From Thermoleophilum album (lineage in GTDB: Bacteria; Actinomycetota; Thermoleophilia; Solirubrobacterales; Thermoleophilaceae), in the NCBI RefSeq assembly GCF_900108055.1, contig NZ_FNWJ01000001.1, positions 744,001 to 808,000 of the forward strand: a stretch of DNA of 64,000 nucleotides, given 5' to 3'. The notes beneath the pieces were generated by a model that worked only from the letters and a program-made list of their open reading frames with translations, had not been told where the DNA came from and ran no database searches. A program made the position numbers and the translations under genes. Shown in pieces: positions 23,643 through 32,402 of this stretch (position 1 is its first letter; the number at the start of each line of letters is the position of its first letter).

Positions 23643-26600
23643 TCAGAGCGCGCTGGCCGGACAGATGATCCGGTAGTCGCAGGCGGCGCAAAGATGCGGC
23701 TCGGGACGCGGTTCGAAGCGCTGTGCCGCGATGCTGGCGGCCAGTTCGCGTACGCGTTCGCTCACCCGCTCGATGTTCTCCTCGGTGGCCGGTACCGCCA
23801 CCTTCTCGCCCGAGAGCAGATAGAGGTAGCTCTGCGATCCGCACTCGATGCCCCAGGCCTCGCGCGCGCCGAGCTGGTACAGCGAAAGCTGGATGTCGTC
23901 GGCAAGGTCGACGGCGGAGCGCTCCTTGCCGGTCTTGTAGTCGATCAGCTCGTAGCTGCCGTCGCGGTGGAGATCGACGCGGTCCACACGGCCCCGCACC
24001 AGGTGTGGCCCGAGTCGGAAGGCGAAGTTCCGTTCGAACCAGACGGGACGACCGGAGTCGTCGGCGGAGAGGCTTTCCCAATAGCGTTCGAGCGCTCTGC
24101 GAGCGCGTTCGAGCAGCGCGCGCTCGCGGGGGCCATCACCGATGCCTGACCTGCGCCAGCAGGCTTCGAGCGCCCGCAGCAGGGCATTACGCGAGCCGTC
24201 GCCGTGGAGGTGAAAGCGCTCGAGCGCCTGATGCAGCACGATCCCGAAGCGTTGTTGAAGGGTCGGCTCCTGCGGCACCCGGTAGACCCGCGCGAACTTG
24301 TAACGCAGGGGACAGAGGCGGTAGGTCTCGAGGTCGGAGGCGGAGAGCATCAGGCCCTCGCCGCTGCGCGGGATGAACGGATCGAGGCGTTCCTCGGTGC
24401 CGACACCAGGGGCTGCTCGGTCGGCTCGCCACTGGCCGTGACTCGTCGTCAGCAGTTCCTCGAGGCGGGAGTTCGCCAAGAGCTCGCGCTGGGCCGGTGT
24501 CGCCGCACGCGCGATCACCGCGCTTACGTCGCGCAGCATCGCCAGCGCCTCGCGATCGCTGCGACCGCCGGCTGCCAGCGCGGTTACCGCGATCAGTTCG
24601 AGGCACGCGACCACCGCCCGATCGATTTCCACGTGCGTATCGAGACGCATCTCGGCGATCCGCTCAGCGACCTCGTCGATCGTCTCGTTGAGCCGGGTGC
24701 GCAGCTCGCCGAGCAGTAGCTCGAGCGGTGTTCGGGCGAGCGGATCGGCGACCAACTCCTCGGCCTCCGCTCGCAACCGCTCGCGCAGTTCGCGCGCTGC
24801 GACGCTGCCAGCGTCCACTACGACCACTTGTTCCCGTGCCTGCGCGGCGTGCTCGACGAGCCACGCAAGATCCGTGGTCGGACCAGCGAGGAGGACCAAT
24901 CGCGCGACCTCGTCGACCGGCGGCTCCCCGGCGTAGACGACGACCACGCCCCCACCAGCGCCATCGGCTGGCTCCGGCTCGATCCCGGCGCGAGCCGCGA
25001 CGTTCACCAAGCGCACGAAGTCGGCAACGTTCGCGTCGGGGTCGCGGTCGGCCAGGCGTGCGGCAACCTCGACCAGCAGGGCGAGGTTTCGAGCACGCTC
25101 GACGGCCGCTGTCTCCGTGCAAGAGTTGCTGCGATCGAGCCCGACCCGTTGGATCAGCCTCAGAACGAAAGCGTCGGGCCGCACCTGCGTCGTTGCCTGC
25201 GATGCGCGTCGAAACAGTTCCAGGAAGGTGCTCGCGCGCTCGCGCCCTTCCGGCGACAGCTGCGGGCCACTCAACGCGATCTCGACGGCTCGCGGAATTT
25301 CGACGCGACGGCGTCGCGCGACCTGCGTGATGCGCGCGACATCAGCCGCGGCCAGAGCGATTGGGGGGCGCGTGAGCGCGCGCACTGCCGCCGCTGCATC
25401 GGTGGGATCGCAGAGCGCACGCAACCACGCCAGCACATCGCGGACCTCCGGACGGCGGAAGAATGCTCCCCGGCCGGCTGTCTTCGCCGGGACCCCGTGT
25501 CGCTCGAGCGCGAGCGCGATCCGTTCCGCCGAGGCCTGTTCCTCACAGACCACGGCGACCAGGCCGGGGTCCGCGGCTGCCGCAACCAGCTCGCCACAGA
25601 CACGCGCTGTCGCCTCGATCGGGTCGTGGTCCCGTGGTAAATGCAAGAAACGCCAACCGGAGGACGCCGAACGATAGGAGCGATCACCCGCGGCGGGCGC
25701 GTCGGTCTCGCTGGCGACCAGGATCCGCACCGGCTCGCGGTGAGTCGGCGTGAGGCGCACGGTTGAGCGCGTTGGCCCGAGGTCGGCGGCGACCTCCCGC
25801 GAGCGCCGGGCAGCCTCGCCGTCGCGCACCCAGAACTCATCTCGCACGGCAACCGTGACGGTCTCGGCGTGCGCCGCGAGCGCCGCCACCAACGCCGCCT
25901 CGGCGAGCGTTAGGCGCTCGTACTGATCGACGAATAGGTGACCAAGCCAGCGCGCGCATGCGCGGCGCGTTTCTGGCTCGCGGCGTAGCAACTCGACCGT
26001 TCGCAACACCGCTCCCGGGCGGTCGATCCAGCCGCGTTCAGCAAGTAGTCGCTCGTGGAGCTCGTAAGCACGCGCGACCTCCACCGCGCGAGCGGCCCGC
26101 GCACGCTCGGCGTCGTCACGGCCGCTGCTCAGCGACTTCTCGGCACGCTCGAGCGCATCACGAGGTAACAGCAGCTCGCCTTTCAGGCGGTCGATCCCCT
26201 CGACCAAGGTTGCTGCCAGTACCGCAGGGTCCGAGGCGGGATCGTGGGCGACGAGGGCAAGGTGATCGAGATGCTCGTGAATCAGCAGCACCCGCGTTGC
26301 ACGGTCGACGAGCGGGAACGCCGGATCAAGGCCGGCCGGCCGCGCGTGTCGACGCAGGATCTGCGCCGCTGCGTCGGCTACCGAGAGGACGTTCAAACGT
26401 TCGAAGGCGCAGCCGATCTGCGCCTCGGTGCGGGCAAGTAACAGCTCGGCGGAGCGTCGATCCGCCGTGAGCAGGCTGGCGGACGGCTTCCCCCCCGCGC
26501 TCGCCTCGAGAAGCGCTAGGAAGCGGTTGAGCAGCAACGTCGTGCGGCCGGCGCCCGGTGGGCCCGAGATCAACGTGGTGCGCGGCTCGCTCTCGGCGGA

Positions 26601-26720
26601 GTCGCAACGGGGTACCGCTGGGTTCCGTTGCCCGCCGGCCACCTGGTCCGCTTGCGCTCGCCGTTCGACCGCTACGGCATCGGGCCCCGCCGAGCCAGCA
26701 GCGTCCGCTTCGGGCGCCAT
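23643..26720 (-). CDS. AddB/AdnA-like helicase-nuclease with altered ATPase motifs
   Basis: A 1025-residue superfamily 1-type protein with a C-terminal RecB-family nuclease. The Walker A equivalent reads GPPGAGRTT (Arg for the catalytic Lys), and the motif II region reads LFVDQYERL (Gln where Glu is expected), so the motor may be inactive. The nuclease is intact in outline: GIVLHQALERF, the ELIDYKTGK core with Asp and Lys, and QLSLYQLG. Four Cys (one in YRLCPLRY, three in CAACDYRIIC) would hold an iron-sulfur cluster, as in AddB and AdnB. Double-strand break resection with a separate active motor subunit is the likely role. No partner gene lies nearby. Confidence 0.78.
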   Translation of the reverse strand: MAPEADAAGSAGPDAVAVERRAQADQVAGGQRNPAVPRCDSAESEPRTTLISGPPGAGRTTLLLNRFLALLEASAGGKPSASLLTADRRSAELLLARTEAQIGCAFERLNVLSVADAAAQILRRHARPAGLDPAFPLVDRATRVLLIHEHLDHLALVAHDPASDPAVLAATLVEGIDRLKGELLLPRDALERAEKSLSSGRDDAERARAARAVEVARAYELHERLLAERGWIDRPGAVLRTVELLRREPETRRACARWLGHLFVDQYERLTLAEAALVAALAAHAETVTVAVRDEFWVRDGEAARRSREVAADLGPTRSTVRLTPTHREPVRILVASETDAPAAGDRSYRSASSGWRFLHLPRDHDPIEATARVCGELVAAAADPGLVAVVCEEQASAERIALALERHGVPAKTAGRGAFFRRPEVRDVLAWLRALCDPTDAAAAVRALTRPPIALAAADVARITQVARRRRVEIPRAVEIALSGPQLSPEGRERASTFLELFRRASQATTQVRPDAFVLRLIQRVGLDRSNSCTETAAVERARNLALLVEVAARLADRDPDANVADFVRLVNVAARAGIEPEPADGAGGGVVVVYAGEPPVDEVARLVLLAGPTTDLAWLVEHAAQAREQVVVVDAGSVAARELRERLRAEAEELVADPLARTPLELLLGELRTRLNETIDEVAERIAEMRLDTHVEIDRAVVACLELIAVTALAAGGRSDREALAMLRDVSAVIARAATPAQRELLANSRLEELLTTSHGQWRADRAAPGVGTEERLDPFIPRSGEGLMLSASDLETYRLCPLRYKFARVYRVPQEPTLQQRFGIVLHQALERFHLHGDGSRNALLRALEACWRRSGIGDGPRERALLERARRALERYWESLSADDSGRPVWFERNFAFRLGPHLVRGRVDRVDLHRDGSYELIDYKTGKERSAVDLADDIQLSLYQLGAREAWGIECGSQSYLYLLSGEKVAVPATEENIERVSERVRELAASIAAQRFEPRPEPHLCAACDYRIICPASAL

Positions 26721-26742
26721 GCGACCCTAGGATACGCCGCCC

Positions 26743-27576
26743 ATGGTGGGCGGCGGGAGCCGAGATTGGCTGGCGATCGCGCGCAGTGTCGCTGAATGCG
26801 CGCGAGCTGCTTTAGCCGGGCTCGGCAGCACGCGTGAGCGGGGCGAGCCACGGGGTCGCGGTGCAGGGGGCGACGTCTCGCTGACCGTTGATGCCGTCGC
26901 CGAGCAGGCCGCGCTCGACGAGCTCGAACGACTCGGTGTGGCGGCTTCGGTGCTGTCCGAGGAACGCGGCCTGGTTTCGGTGGGCGGAGGCGGCCGCACC
27001 CGCATCGTGCTGGACCCGGTTGACGGTTCCTTGAACGCGAAACGCGGGCTTCCCTTCGCGGCGATCTCGTTCGCGGTGGCCGAGGGCGAAACGGTCAACG
27101 CGGTGCACTTTGGCTACATCGCTGAGCTGGCGGGCGACGGCGAGTGGTGGGCGCAGGCTGGCGGGGGCGCCTTTGCGAGGGGCGTGCGCCTCACGTTGGG
27201 TGACGCGCCGCGGGGAGAGCTCGAGGTGTTGGCGTTGGAGTGCGCTCATCCCGGGGCGGTCGCCGAGCAAGCGTTCGCGATCGCCAGCTCGGGAGCCGAG
27301 CGCGTGCGCATTCTCGGGGGCGTCGCTGCGGCTCTCTGTTTGTTGGCCGAGGGTCGCGTCGACGGCGTCGTTGCTTTGCGGCCGGTGCGCGCGGTCGATC
27401 TGGCCGCAGCCCAGCTCGTGGTACGCGAAGCGGGTGGGAGCCTCGACTTGGGGCCGCTCGGTCTCGACCTGCCGCTCGACGCACGACCACGCGCCCGGCT
27501 GATCGCCGCCCGGGCACCCGCGCTGGTCGCGCGTCTGCGCCCGCTTTTTTGGGGCTCGGCGGGCGACCGGCAGTAG
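26743..27576 (+). CDS. inositol monophosphatase-family protein
   Basis: A 277-residue lithium-sensitive-type phosphatase family protein that hydrolyses inositol phosphate, fructose bisphosphate or related substrates with magnesium. Metal ligands are visible in VLSEERGL and DPVDGSLN, and the C-terminal AVDLAAAQLVVREAGG is the expected helix with an Asp. The N-terminal Gly/Arg-rich 40 residues are unusual. Start is ATG at 26743, only about 22 bases from the divergent helicase gene start. Substrate cannot be deduced. The next gene is convergent, 13 bases beyond the stop. Confidence 0.82.
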   Translation: MVGGGSRDWLAIARSVAECARAALAGLGSTRERGEPRGRGAGGDVSLTVDAVAEQAALDELERLGVAASVLSEERGLVSVGGGGRTRIVLDPVDGSLNAKRGLPFAAISFAVAEGETVNAVHFGYIAELAGDGEWWAQAGGGAFARGVRLTLGDAPRGELEVLALECAHPGAVAEQAFAIASSGAERVRILGGVAAALCLLAEGRVDGVVALRPVRAVDLAAAQLVVREAGGSLDLGPLGLDLPLDARPRARLIAARAPALVARLRPLFWGSAGDRQ

Positions 27577-27589
27577 TTAGCGGCGCGCG

Positions 27590-28294
27590 CTAGCGGCGGC
27601 GGCCGAAGTCAACCGTGTACGTAAGACCGGGAGCGGCCGGTTGGCCGGGCACACCTGCGGCGATACCGATCCCCGCCTCCTGGAACAGGGGCGACAACAG
27701 ATTCGCGCGATGGGGCGGACTGTTCATCCACATCTCGACCGTATTGCTCGGGCGAGCTGCCGCGGCGACACCCCAGGAGATGTTCTCGCCGACTGTCCAG
27801 TTGCGCGCCCGCCGCAGGTAGCCGCTCTTCGCGATGCGTGCGAGGAACGACCGCCCACCGGGCGCGGTGTGCGAGAAGTAGCCGCGCCTAACCATGTCCT
27901 TCGAATGCTGCTCGGCGGCACGCGTCAGGAGAGGGTTGAGACGCATGGGGCGTAGACCGTGCTCAGCGCGAACGGCGTTGATAGCGCACAGTGCCGCGCG
28001 CACGAAGGCCCGTTTTCTCGATCGTCGCTGCGCTGGCGGCAAGCTCGCGAACGAGGCAACGTTGGCGGCGGCGGCCGCTGCACGTGCACAGCTCACCTCC
28101 ACCTTGCTGGCAGCGGAACCAAACGCCGCTCCAGCTGGCACGAGCGCCGCAGCGAGCAAGGTCGCGGACACGGTGAGCAGTGCGGCGCCGCCACATCTGG
28201 TTATTCGCTCGCGTCTCCCCCTCGGGCCAGCAGGATTGGGGTCTGCGCGACATTTGCGCAAGCGTGCTGGCTGCAGGCGTGCTCCGGGGGGCAC
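27590..28294 (-). CDS. secreted CAP-domain (SCP/PR1-like) protein
   Basis: A 234-residue protein with a basic N-terminus, a hydrophobic signal sequence (about residues 37-62) and a cysteine-containing CAP domain. The domain is recognisable from ALCAINAVRAEHGLRPM, AAEQHSKDMVRRGYFSHT, NWTVGENISWG and MWMNSPPHRANLL. Bacterial CAP proteins are extracellular with unclear roles, often in wall or stress biology. The initiation site may be further in; the first 30 residues are not typical. It is convergent with the inositol phosphatase gene. Confidence 0.83.
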   Translation of the reverse strand: MPPGARLQPARLRKCRADPNPAGPRGRRERITRCGGAALLTVSATLLAAALVPAGAAFGSAASKVEVSCARAAAAAANVASFASLPPAQRRSRKRAFVRAALCAINAVRAEHGLRPMRLNPLLTRAAEQHSKDMVRRGYFSHTAPGGRSFLARIAKSGYLRRARNWTVGENISWGVAAAARPSNTVEMWMNSPPHRANLLSPLFQEAGIGIAAGVPGQPAAPGLTYTVDFGRRR

Positions 28295-28345
28295 GTACCA
28301 CCCGTCGGCACCACACTGCCGGACTTGATGCCCACGGCCGGCGAA

Positions 28346-28891
28346 TCAACGAATGTCCGGGAGGGTTGCGCCGGGATAACTCAAGCGTGTGCCGTCGAAC
28401 CGGGCAAGTGGGCTTAAGCGGTGCCGCTCGAGTCGCCCGTCAGGCAGGATGTGGAGGACTACCGCACCGCTGACGAGGAGGGCGTCCGCGAGCAGTTGCC
28501 GGTGGCAGCGCCGCCAATCACCTTCAGCGCACATCACTGCTAGCCGGTGGTGATCCGCGAGCTTCAGCAACTGCGCGCACGCCTCGCGGAACTCGTCGGT
28601 CAGCATGTGGTCGGCGTAGCCGCGAAATTGTGGCGATACGAGCCCCAGGTTCGGGCTGTCCGCTCGCGGGGTTCGGCGCCCGCCGAGGTGCGGAAGATGC
28701 AGGTAGTCGGCGCCCGCGTGTGTGCCTAGATCGCGCTCGAGGTTGACGCGTGCGAAGTGCGGGTAGCGCCGAGAGCTTGGGAAGCGCCGTACATCGACGA
28801 CCAGATCGATCCCCTGGCTCGCCACAAGCTGCGCGAACTCTCGTGCCGGGTGGGTCGAATGGCCGATCGTGAAGAGCGAGTTCTCTGCCAC
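28346..28891 (-). CDS. DUF488-family protein
   Basis: A 181-residue cytoplasmic protein of the DUF488 family, whose biochemical role is not established. Conserved features are FTIGHSTHPAREF at the start, VVDVRRFPSSRRYPHF, and the Cys/His cluster CAEGDWRRCHRQ. Family members often sit near nucleic-acid or stress genes, but the neighbours here (CAP protein, histone-like protein) give no clear hint. ATG start at 28891. It is transcribed divergently from the histone-like gene with a 74-base shared region containing the predicted promoter. Confidence 0.85.
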   Translation of the reverse strand: MAENSLFTIGHSTHPAREFAQLVASQGIDLVVDVRRFPSSRRYPHFARVNLERDLGTHAGADYLHLPHLGGRRTPRADSPNLGLVSPQFRGYADHMLTDEFREACAQLLKLADHHRLAVMCAEGDWRRCHRQLLADALLVSGAVVLHILPDGRLERHRLSPLARFDGTRLSYPGATLPDIR

Positions 28892-28915
28892 CGCGGCCAG
28901 GGTAGAAGTGCGCGG

Positions 28916-28944
28916 GTGACGGAGCTAGTTAGATCTAATAAACT
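28916..28944 (+). promoter_or_regulatory. predicted promoter with a palindrome in its spacer
   Basis: GTGACG at 28916-28921 and TAAACT at 28939-28944 are separated by 17 bases. The spacer holds the perfect 10-bp palindrome TTAGATCTAA (28929-28938), which could bind a dimeric regulator. Both hexamers match consensus at four of six positions. This is the AT-rich patch upstream of the histone-like gene and the only obvious signal there. Confidence 0.45.
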
Positions 28945-28974
28945 TCGCGAACACAAATCGAAGAGGTGATCAAG

Positions 28975-29610
28975 ATGGCCGAAACCACTACGAACGTTCA
29001 GCAGGAGAGGACCACCACGGAGGCGACACGACCGTCGCAGACCGGGAACGGTGCGTCCCGCACGGGAGCCGCGCGTACGAGCGCAAGCGCCCGTACCGGC
29101 GCCCGACGCGCCGCTTCTGGCGCCAAGCGCTCTACGACCCGCGCTCGTCGTGCCACGAGCCGCGCCAGCGCGAGCCGCACCGGCGGTGCCCGCACGACCG
29201 CGGTCGATTCTGCGGGTGGCCCCGCCGCGGTTCTGCGCAGCGTCGGCGAGCAGGCCGAGCGCGCACTGCTGATTCAGGTCGGTGCGGTGCTCGAGGCGCG
29301 CGACGCAGTGGTCGAGGCGGTTCGGCCGCTTGCGAACGACCCGGAGGCCGAGCTCCAGCAGCTGCAGCGCCAAGTGCGCGAAAATCTCCGGCGCTTGGAG
29401 CGGCGCGGCGCGACCGCCCGTAACCGCCTCCAACGGGAGGTGCGTCGTGTGCGCACCCAGCTCGAGCGCGAGCTGCGGCAGCGTCGACGCAGCGCTGAGC
29501 GCACCTTGCGCCGCAACCGGCGGGAGCTCGAGCGCCAGGTAAGCCAGACACAGCGCGAGCTGCGGAACTTGCTGTCGCGCCTCCAGTCGCAAGCCTCCGG
29601 GCTCGTTTGA
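28975..29610 (+). CDS. basic histone-like coiled-coil protein
   Basis: About 211 residues from ATG 28975 (AGAGGTGAT upstream; a GTG at 28966 is in frame). The first 70 residues form a low-complexity tail rich in Ala, Arg, Thr and Ser with repeats such as ARTSASARTGARR, resembling H1-like or HupB tails. A short hydrophobic linker (GGPAAVLRSVG) follows, then a 110-residue heptad-type helix full of Arg, Glu and Leu (LQRQVRENLRRLERR). The layout is that of nucleoid-associated or HBHA/phasin-like proteins, but no named family is certain. A strong predicted terminator follows and a palindrome-bearing promoter precedes it. Confidence 0.62.
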   Translation: MAETTTNVQQERTTTEATRPSQTGNGASRTGAARTSASARTGARRAASGAKRSTTRARRATSRASASRTGGARTTAVDSAGGPAAVLRSVGEQAERALLIQVGAVLEARDAVVEAVRPLANDPEAELQQLQRQVRENLRRLERRGATARNRLQREVRRVRTQLERELRQRRRSAERTLRRNRRELERQVSQTQRELRNLLSRLQSQASGLV

Positions 29611-29642
29611 CCAAACGACCCTGAAAACCCTCCTCCCTCCCG

Positions 29643-29669
29643 GTGCGGCGCCTCGACGAGGCGCCGCAC
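29643..29669 (+). terminator. GC-rich hairpin after the histone-like gene
   Basis: A near-perfect inverted repeat, 13 bases each side of a single central A (GTGCGGCGCCTCG and its complement), giving a practical stem of about ten pairs with a short loop. It lies 33 bases after the stop codon and 23 before mrp. The following bases include only a short T-containing stretch, so termination is likely but may not be complete. Confidence 0.6.
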
Positions 29670-29691
29670 TCGTTCTGCGACAATCGCGGGC

Positions 29692-30831
29692 GTGCCGAGT
29701 AGGTCGGAGATCATCGAGGCGCTGCGGGCCGTCATCGACCCCGAGCTGCGGCGCGACATCGTTTCGCTTGGGATGGTCCGCTCTGTCGAAATCGCGCCGG
29801 ACGGCCGCGTCTCGGTTGTGGTTGCTCTGACCACTCCGGGCTGTCCGATCCGCGCGCAGTTCGAGCGTTCGGTGCGGCAGGTGGTCTCCGGTATCGAGGG
29901 CGTGGCCTCGGTTGACGTGGCCTTCGACGTTTTGTCGCCCGAGGAGAAGCAACGCTTGCAGCAGCAACTCGGCCGCCCGCAAGGTCTGCCCGATGGCGCG
30001 CTCGCACAGGTCGCGAACGTCATCTGCGTGGCTTCCGGCAAAGGCGGCGTCGGCAAGTCGACGCTAACTGCGAACCTCGCTGCCGCCTTGTTTGCCGAGG
30101 GGCATCGAGCGGCTGCGCTCGACGCCGACGTTTGGGGTTATTCGATTCCCCGCATGCTCGGTGTCCACGGGCGGCCGCGGGTGTCCGCGCAGCGCAAGAT
30201 CGTGCCGCTAGTTGCGCACGGCGGGATCCGGGTGATCTCGATCGAGTTCTTCCTCTCCGAGCGCGACCAGGCGATCACCTGGCGGGGTCCGATGCTCCAC
30301 AAAGCGCTCCGTCAATTCCTAGAAGACGTCGAGTGGGGTGAGCTCGACTACCTCTTGATCGATCTGCCGCCGGGAACCGGCGACGTTTCGATGACGCTCG
30401 CGCAACTGTTGCCGCAGGCGCGCTTCCTGATCGTGACCACCCCTCAGCCGGCGGCTCAGAGCGTCGCCAAGCGCGCTGCTGAGCTGGCGCGGCGTTACGG
30501 GCTGGAGATCGCTGGTGTGGTCGAAAACATGTCGGCGTTCGTGGCGCCCGACGGCTCCCGGCACGCGATCTTCGGGTCGGGGGGTGGCGAAGCGCTAGCT
30601 GAGGAGCTTGCCGCGCCGCTGCTTGCCAGCGTGCCGCTGCAGCCCGAACTTCGTGCCTGCGCCGACCAAGGGAAGCCGCTCGTGCTGGTCGATCCCGATG
30701 CGCCCGCGTCGCAGGCGATTCGCCACGCCGCGCGTGGCCTAGTCGCGGAGATGCCACCCGCCCCGCCGTCGCTGGCGTCCCCGGCGCGCGGAGCCGGTAT
30801 CAGCGGCACACCTTTGCCGATGGCCCACTAA
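29692..30831 (+). CDS. mrp: Mrp/NBP35-family iron-sulfur carrier ATPase
   Basis: A 379-residue P-loop ATPase that carries iron-sulfur clusters to apo-proteins. An N-terminal DUF59/MIP18-like domain (IDPELRRDIVSLGMV) precedes the deviant Walker motif GKGGVGKSTL near residue 120, and the switch segment LLIDLPPGTGDV. The usual CXXC cluster-binding pair is absent: the region reads AFVAPDGSRHAIFGSGGG. Loss of this pair is common in actinobacterial Mrp, so cluster binding may differ or occur elsewhere. Start is GTG at 29692. The predicted SDR gene follows after 12 bases. Confidence 0.9.
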   Translation: MPSRSEIIEALRAVIDPELRRDIVSLGMVRSVEIAPDGRVSVVVALTTPGCPIRAQFERSVRQVVSGIEGVASVDVAFDVLSPEEKQRLQQQLGRPQGLPDGALAQVANVICVASGKGGVGKSTLTANLAAALFAEGHRAAALDADVWGYSIPRMLGVHGRPRVSAQRKIVPLVAHGGIRVISIEFFLSERDQAITWRGPMLHKALRQFLEDVEWGELDYLLIDLPPGTGDVSMTLAQLLPQARFLIVTTPQPAAQSVAKRAAELARRYGLEIAGVVENMSAFVAPDGSRHAIFGSGGGEALAEELAAPLLASVPLQPELRACADQGKPLVLVDPDAPASQAIRHAARGLVAEMPPAPPSLASPARGAGISGTPLPMAH

Positions 30832-30843
30832 TCGGGGTCGGCC

Positions 30844-31716
30844 TTGCTGCTCGTCACCGGCGCAACCGGAACGGTCGGCCGCGCGCTCGTCAACAGGCTG
30901 GTCGCCGCCGATCGGCCGGTGCGTTGCCTGGTGCGCGACCCGACCAAGCTCGGCGACCTGCGGGCGCGGGTACAGATCGCGATCGCCGACCTCGCTGAAC
31001 CGCCCCTACCGCGCGCCGCGATGCGCGGTGTCGAAACCGTCGTCCACCTCGCGTCGGCGAACCGCGACGCCGACGGCGCCACGATCGAGGAGGTCGTAGT
31101 AGGCGGGACGGCGCGGCTGGTCGCCGCCGCGCGAGCGGCGGGGGTCGAGCGGTTTGTTTTTTTCTCCGCGCTCGGTGCCCGCCCTTGGGCCCGACCGCGC
31201 CTGTTGCGGGCCAAGGCGGTGGCCGAGCAGATCGTTCGCGAATCGGGTCTTCGGGCGACGATCGTTAGGCCGTCGCTTGTCTATGCCCGCGGTGACCGCT
31301 ACCTGCAGACGATCGAGGCTTGTGCCCGTGGGCTCGGCTTCGTGCCGCTGATCGGGCGCGGGACCGCTCGCTACCGGCCAATCTGGGCCGACGACGTCGC
31401 GGCCTGCGCGCAGCGCCTCGTCGCGCTCACTTCGCTGCCGGCGACGGTTGAGCTTTGTGGGCCCGAGCTGCTAACGCAGCGCCAGTTCTGCGCTGCCGTG
31501 CTCGAGGCGCTCGGCCTGGGGCGCCCGTTAGTGCCGATGCCGTGGCCGCTCGTCCAGCGTGCCCTAGCGTGGAGTAGCTCCCTTGCAGGTGACGCGGTCC
31601 CCGCACCTGACGAGGCGGAGTTGCTGCTCGAGTCGGGCCTGTGCGTGGATTCGACGGCGGCCGACGTGCGATCACTCGGGGTAGAGCCGTTGCCGGTCGC
31701 ACGCGTGCTTTCCTGA
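30844..31716 (+). CDS. atypical short-chain dehydrogenase / NAD(P)-binding epimerase-like protein
   Basis: A 290-residue Rossmann protein starting TTG at 30844. The [11 protein letters not shown] glycine loop is at the N-terminus, followed by [13 protein letters not shown], and a helix-rich substrate region. It resembles NDUFA9-like or NmrA-like atypical SDRs: the classical YXXXK catalytic pair is not clearly present, since the corresponding stretch reads FSALGARPW. Such proteins act as NAD(P)-binding sensors, assembly factors or epimerases; which applies is unknown. Tight spacing to mrp (12 bases) and msrA (five bases) suggests a stress or redox operon. Confidence 0.75.
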   Translation: MLLVTGATGTVGRALVNRLVAADRPVRCLVRDPTKLGDLRARVQIAIADLAEPPLPRAAMRGVETVVHLASANRDADGATIEEVVVGGTARLVAAARAAGVERFVFFSALGARPWARPRLLRAKAVAEQIVRESGLRATIVRPSLVYARGDRYLQTIEACARGLGFVPLIGRGTARYRPIWADDVAACAQRLVALTSLPATVELCGPELLTQRQFCAAVLEALGLGRPLVPMPWPLVQRALAWSSSLAGDAVPAPDEAELLLESGLCVDSTAADVRSLGVEPLPVARVLS

Positions 31717-31721
31717 TCGCT

Positions 31722-32402
31722 ATGTGGTCGTGGCGCAAGAAGGTCGCGATGCCCCGCCCAGAGGAGGCACTGCCGGGCAGGTCCCAACCGATCTGGACGC
31801 CTGGACGACATTTCGTTCTCGGCACGCCGATGGCGCCGCCGTTCCCGGAGGGCACAGAGCGAGCGATCTTCGGCATGGGCTGCTTCTGGGGGGCGGAGCG
31901 GGTCTTCTGGAGCCTGCCGGGGGTGTACACGACCGCCGTCGGCTATAGCGGCGGCTTCACTCCCAACCCCACTTATGAGGAGGTCTGTTCCGGACTCACC
32001 GGTCACGCCGAAGTTGTGCTCGTGGTGTTCGATCCGCAGAAGATCGACTACGGCGAGCTGCTTCGGAGCTTCTTTGAAGAGCACGATCCGACCCAGGGCA
32101 TGCGCCAGGGCAACGACATCGGCACTCAGTACCGATCGGCGATCTACAGCACGAACGAGCGCCAGCTGACGCTGGCGCGAGCCGCTCGCGACCGCTACGG
32201 CGAGGAGCTGGCGAAGGCCGGTTTCGGGCCGATCACCACCGAGATCGCGCCGGCGGGACCCTTCTACTACGCGGAGGAGTATCACCAGCAGTACCTCGCC
32301 AAGAACCCGAGCGGGTATTGTGGTCTCGGGGGGACCGGTGTTCGCTGTCCGTCGTCGGCGACGAGACCGTCGCCACCGTCGAGACCGATCCCTGGCGCCT
32401 AA
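31722..32402 (+). CDS. msrA: peptide-methionine (S)-S-oxide reductase
   Basis: A 226-residue repair enzyme that reduces methionine-S-sulfoxide in proteins. The catalytic Cys lies in [13 protein letters not shown], and the substrate pocket segments [10 protein letters not shown] and [11 protein letters not shown] are present. Resolving Cys residues are in [15 protein letters not shown] near the C-terminus. I start at ATG 31722, five bases after the preceding stop; the longer upstream frame belongs to the SDR region. A residual Pro/Arg-rich tail after the last Cys overlaps the start of the broken GH31 gene by about 85 bases and may be out-of-frame debris. Confidence 0.9.
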   Translation: MWSWRKKVAMPRPEEALPGRSQPIWTPGRHFVLGTPMAPPFPEGTERAIFGMGCFWGAERVFWSLPGVYTTAVGYSGGFTPNPTYEEVCSGLTGHAEVVLVVFDPQKIDYGELLRSFFEEHDPTQGMRQGNDIGTQYRSAIYSTNERQLTLARAARDRYGEELAKAGFGPITTEIAPAGPFYYAEEYHQQYLAKNPSGYCGLGGTGVRCPSSATRPSPPSRPIPGA

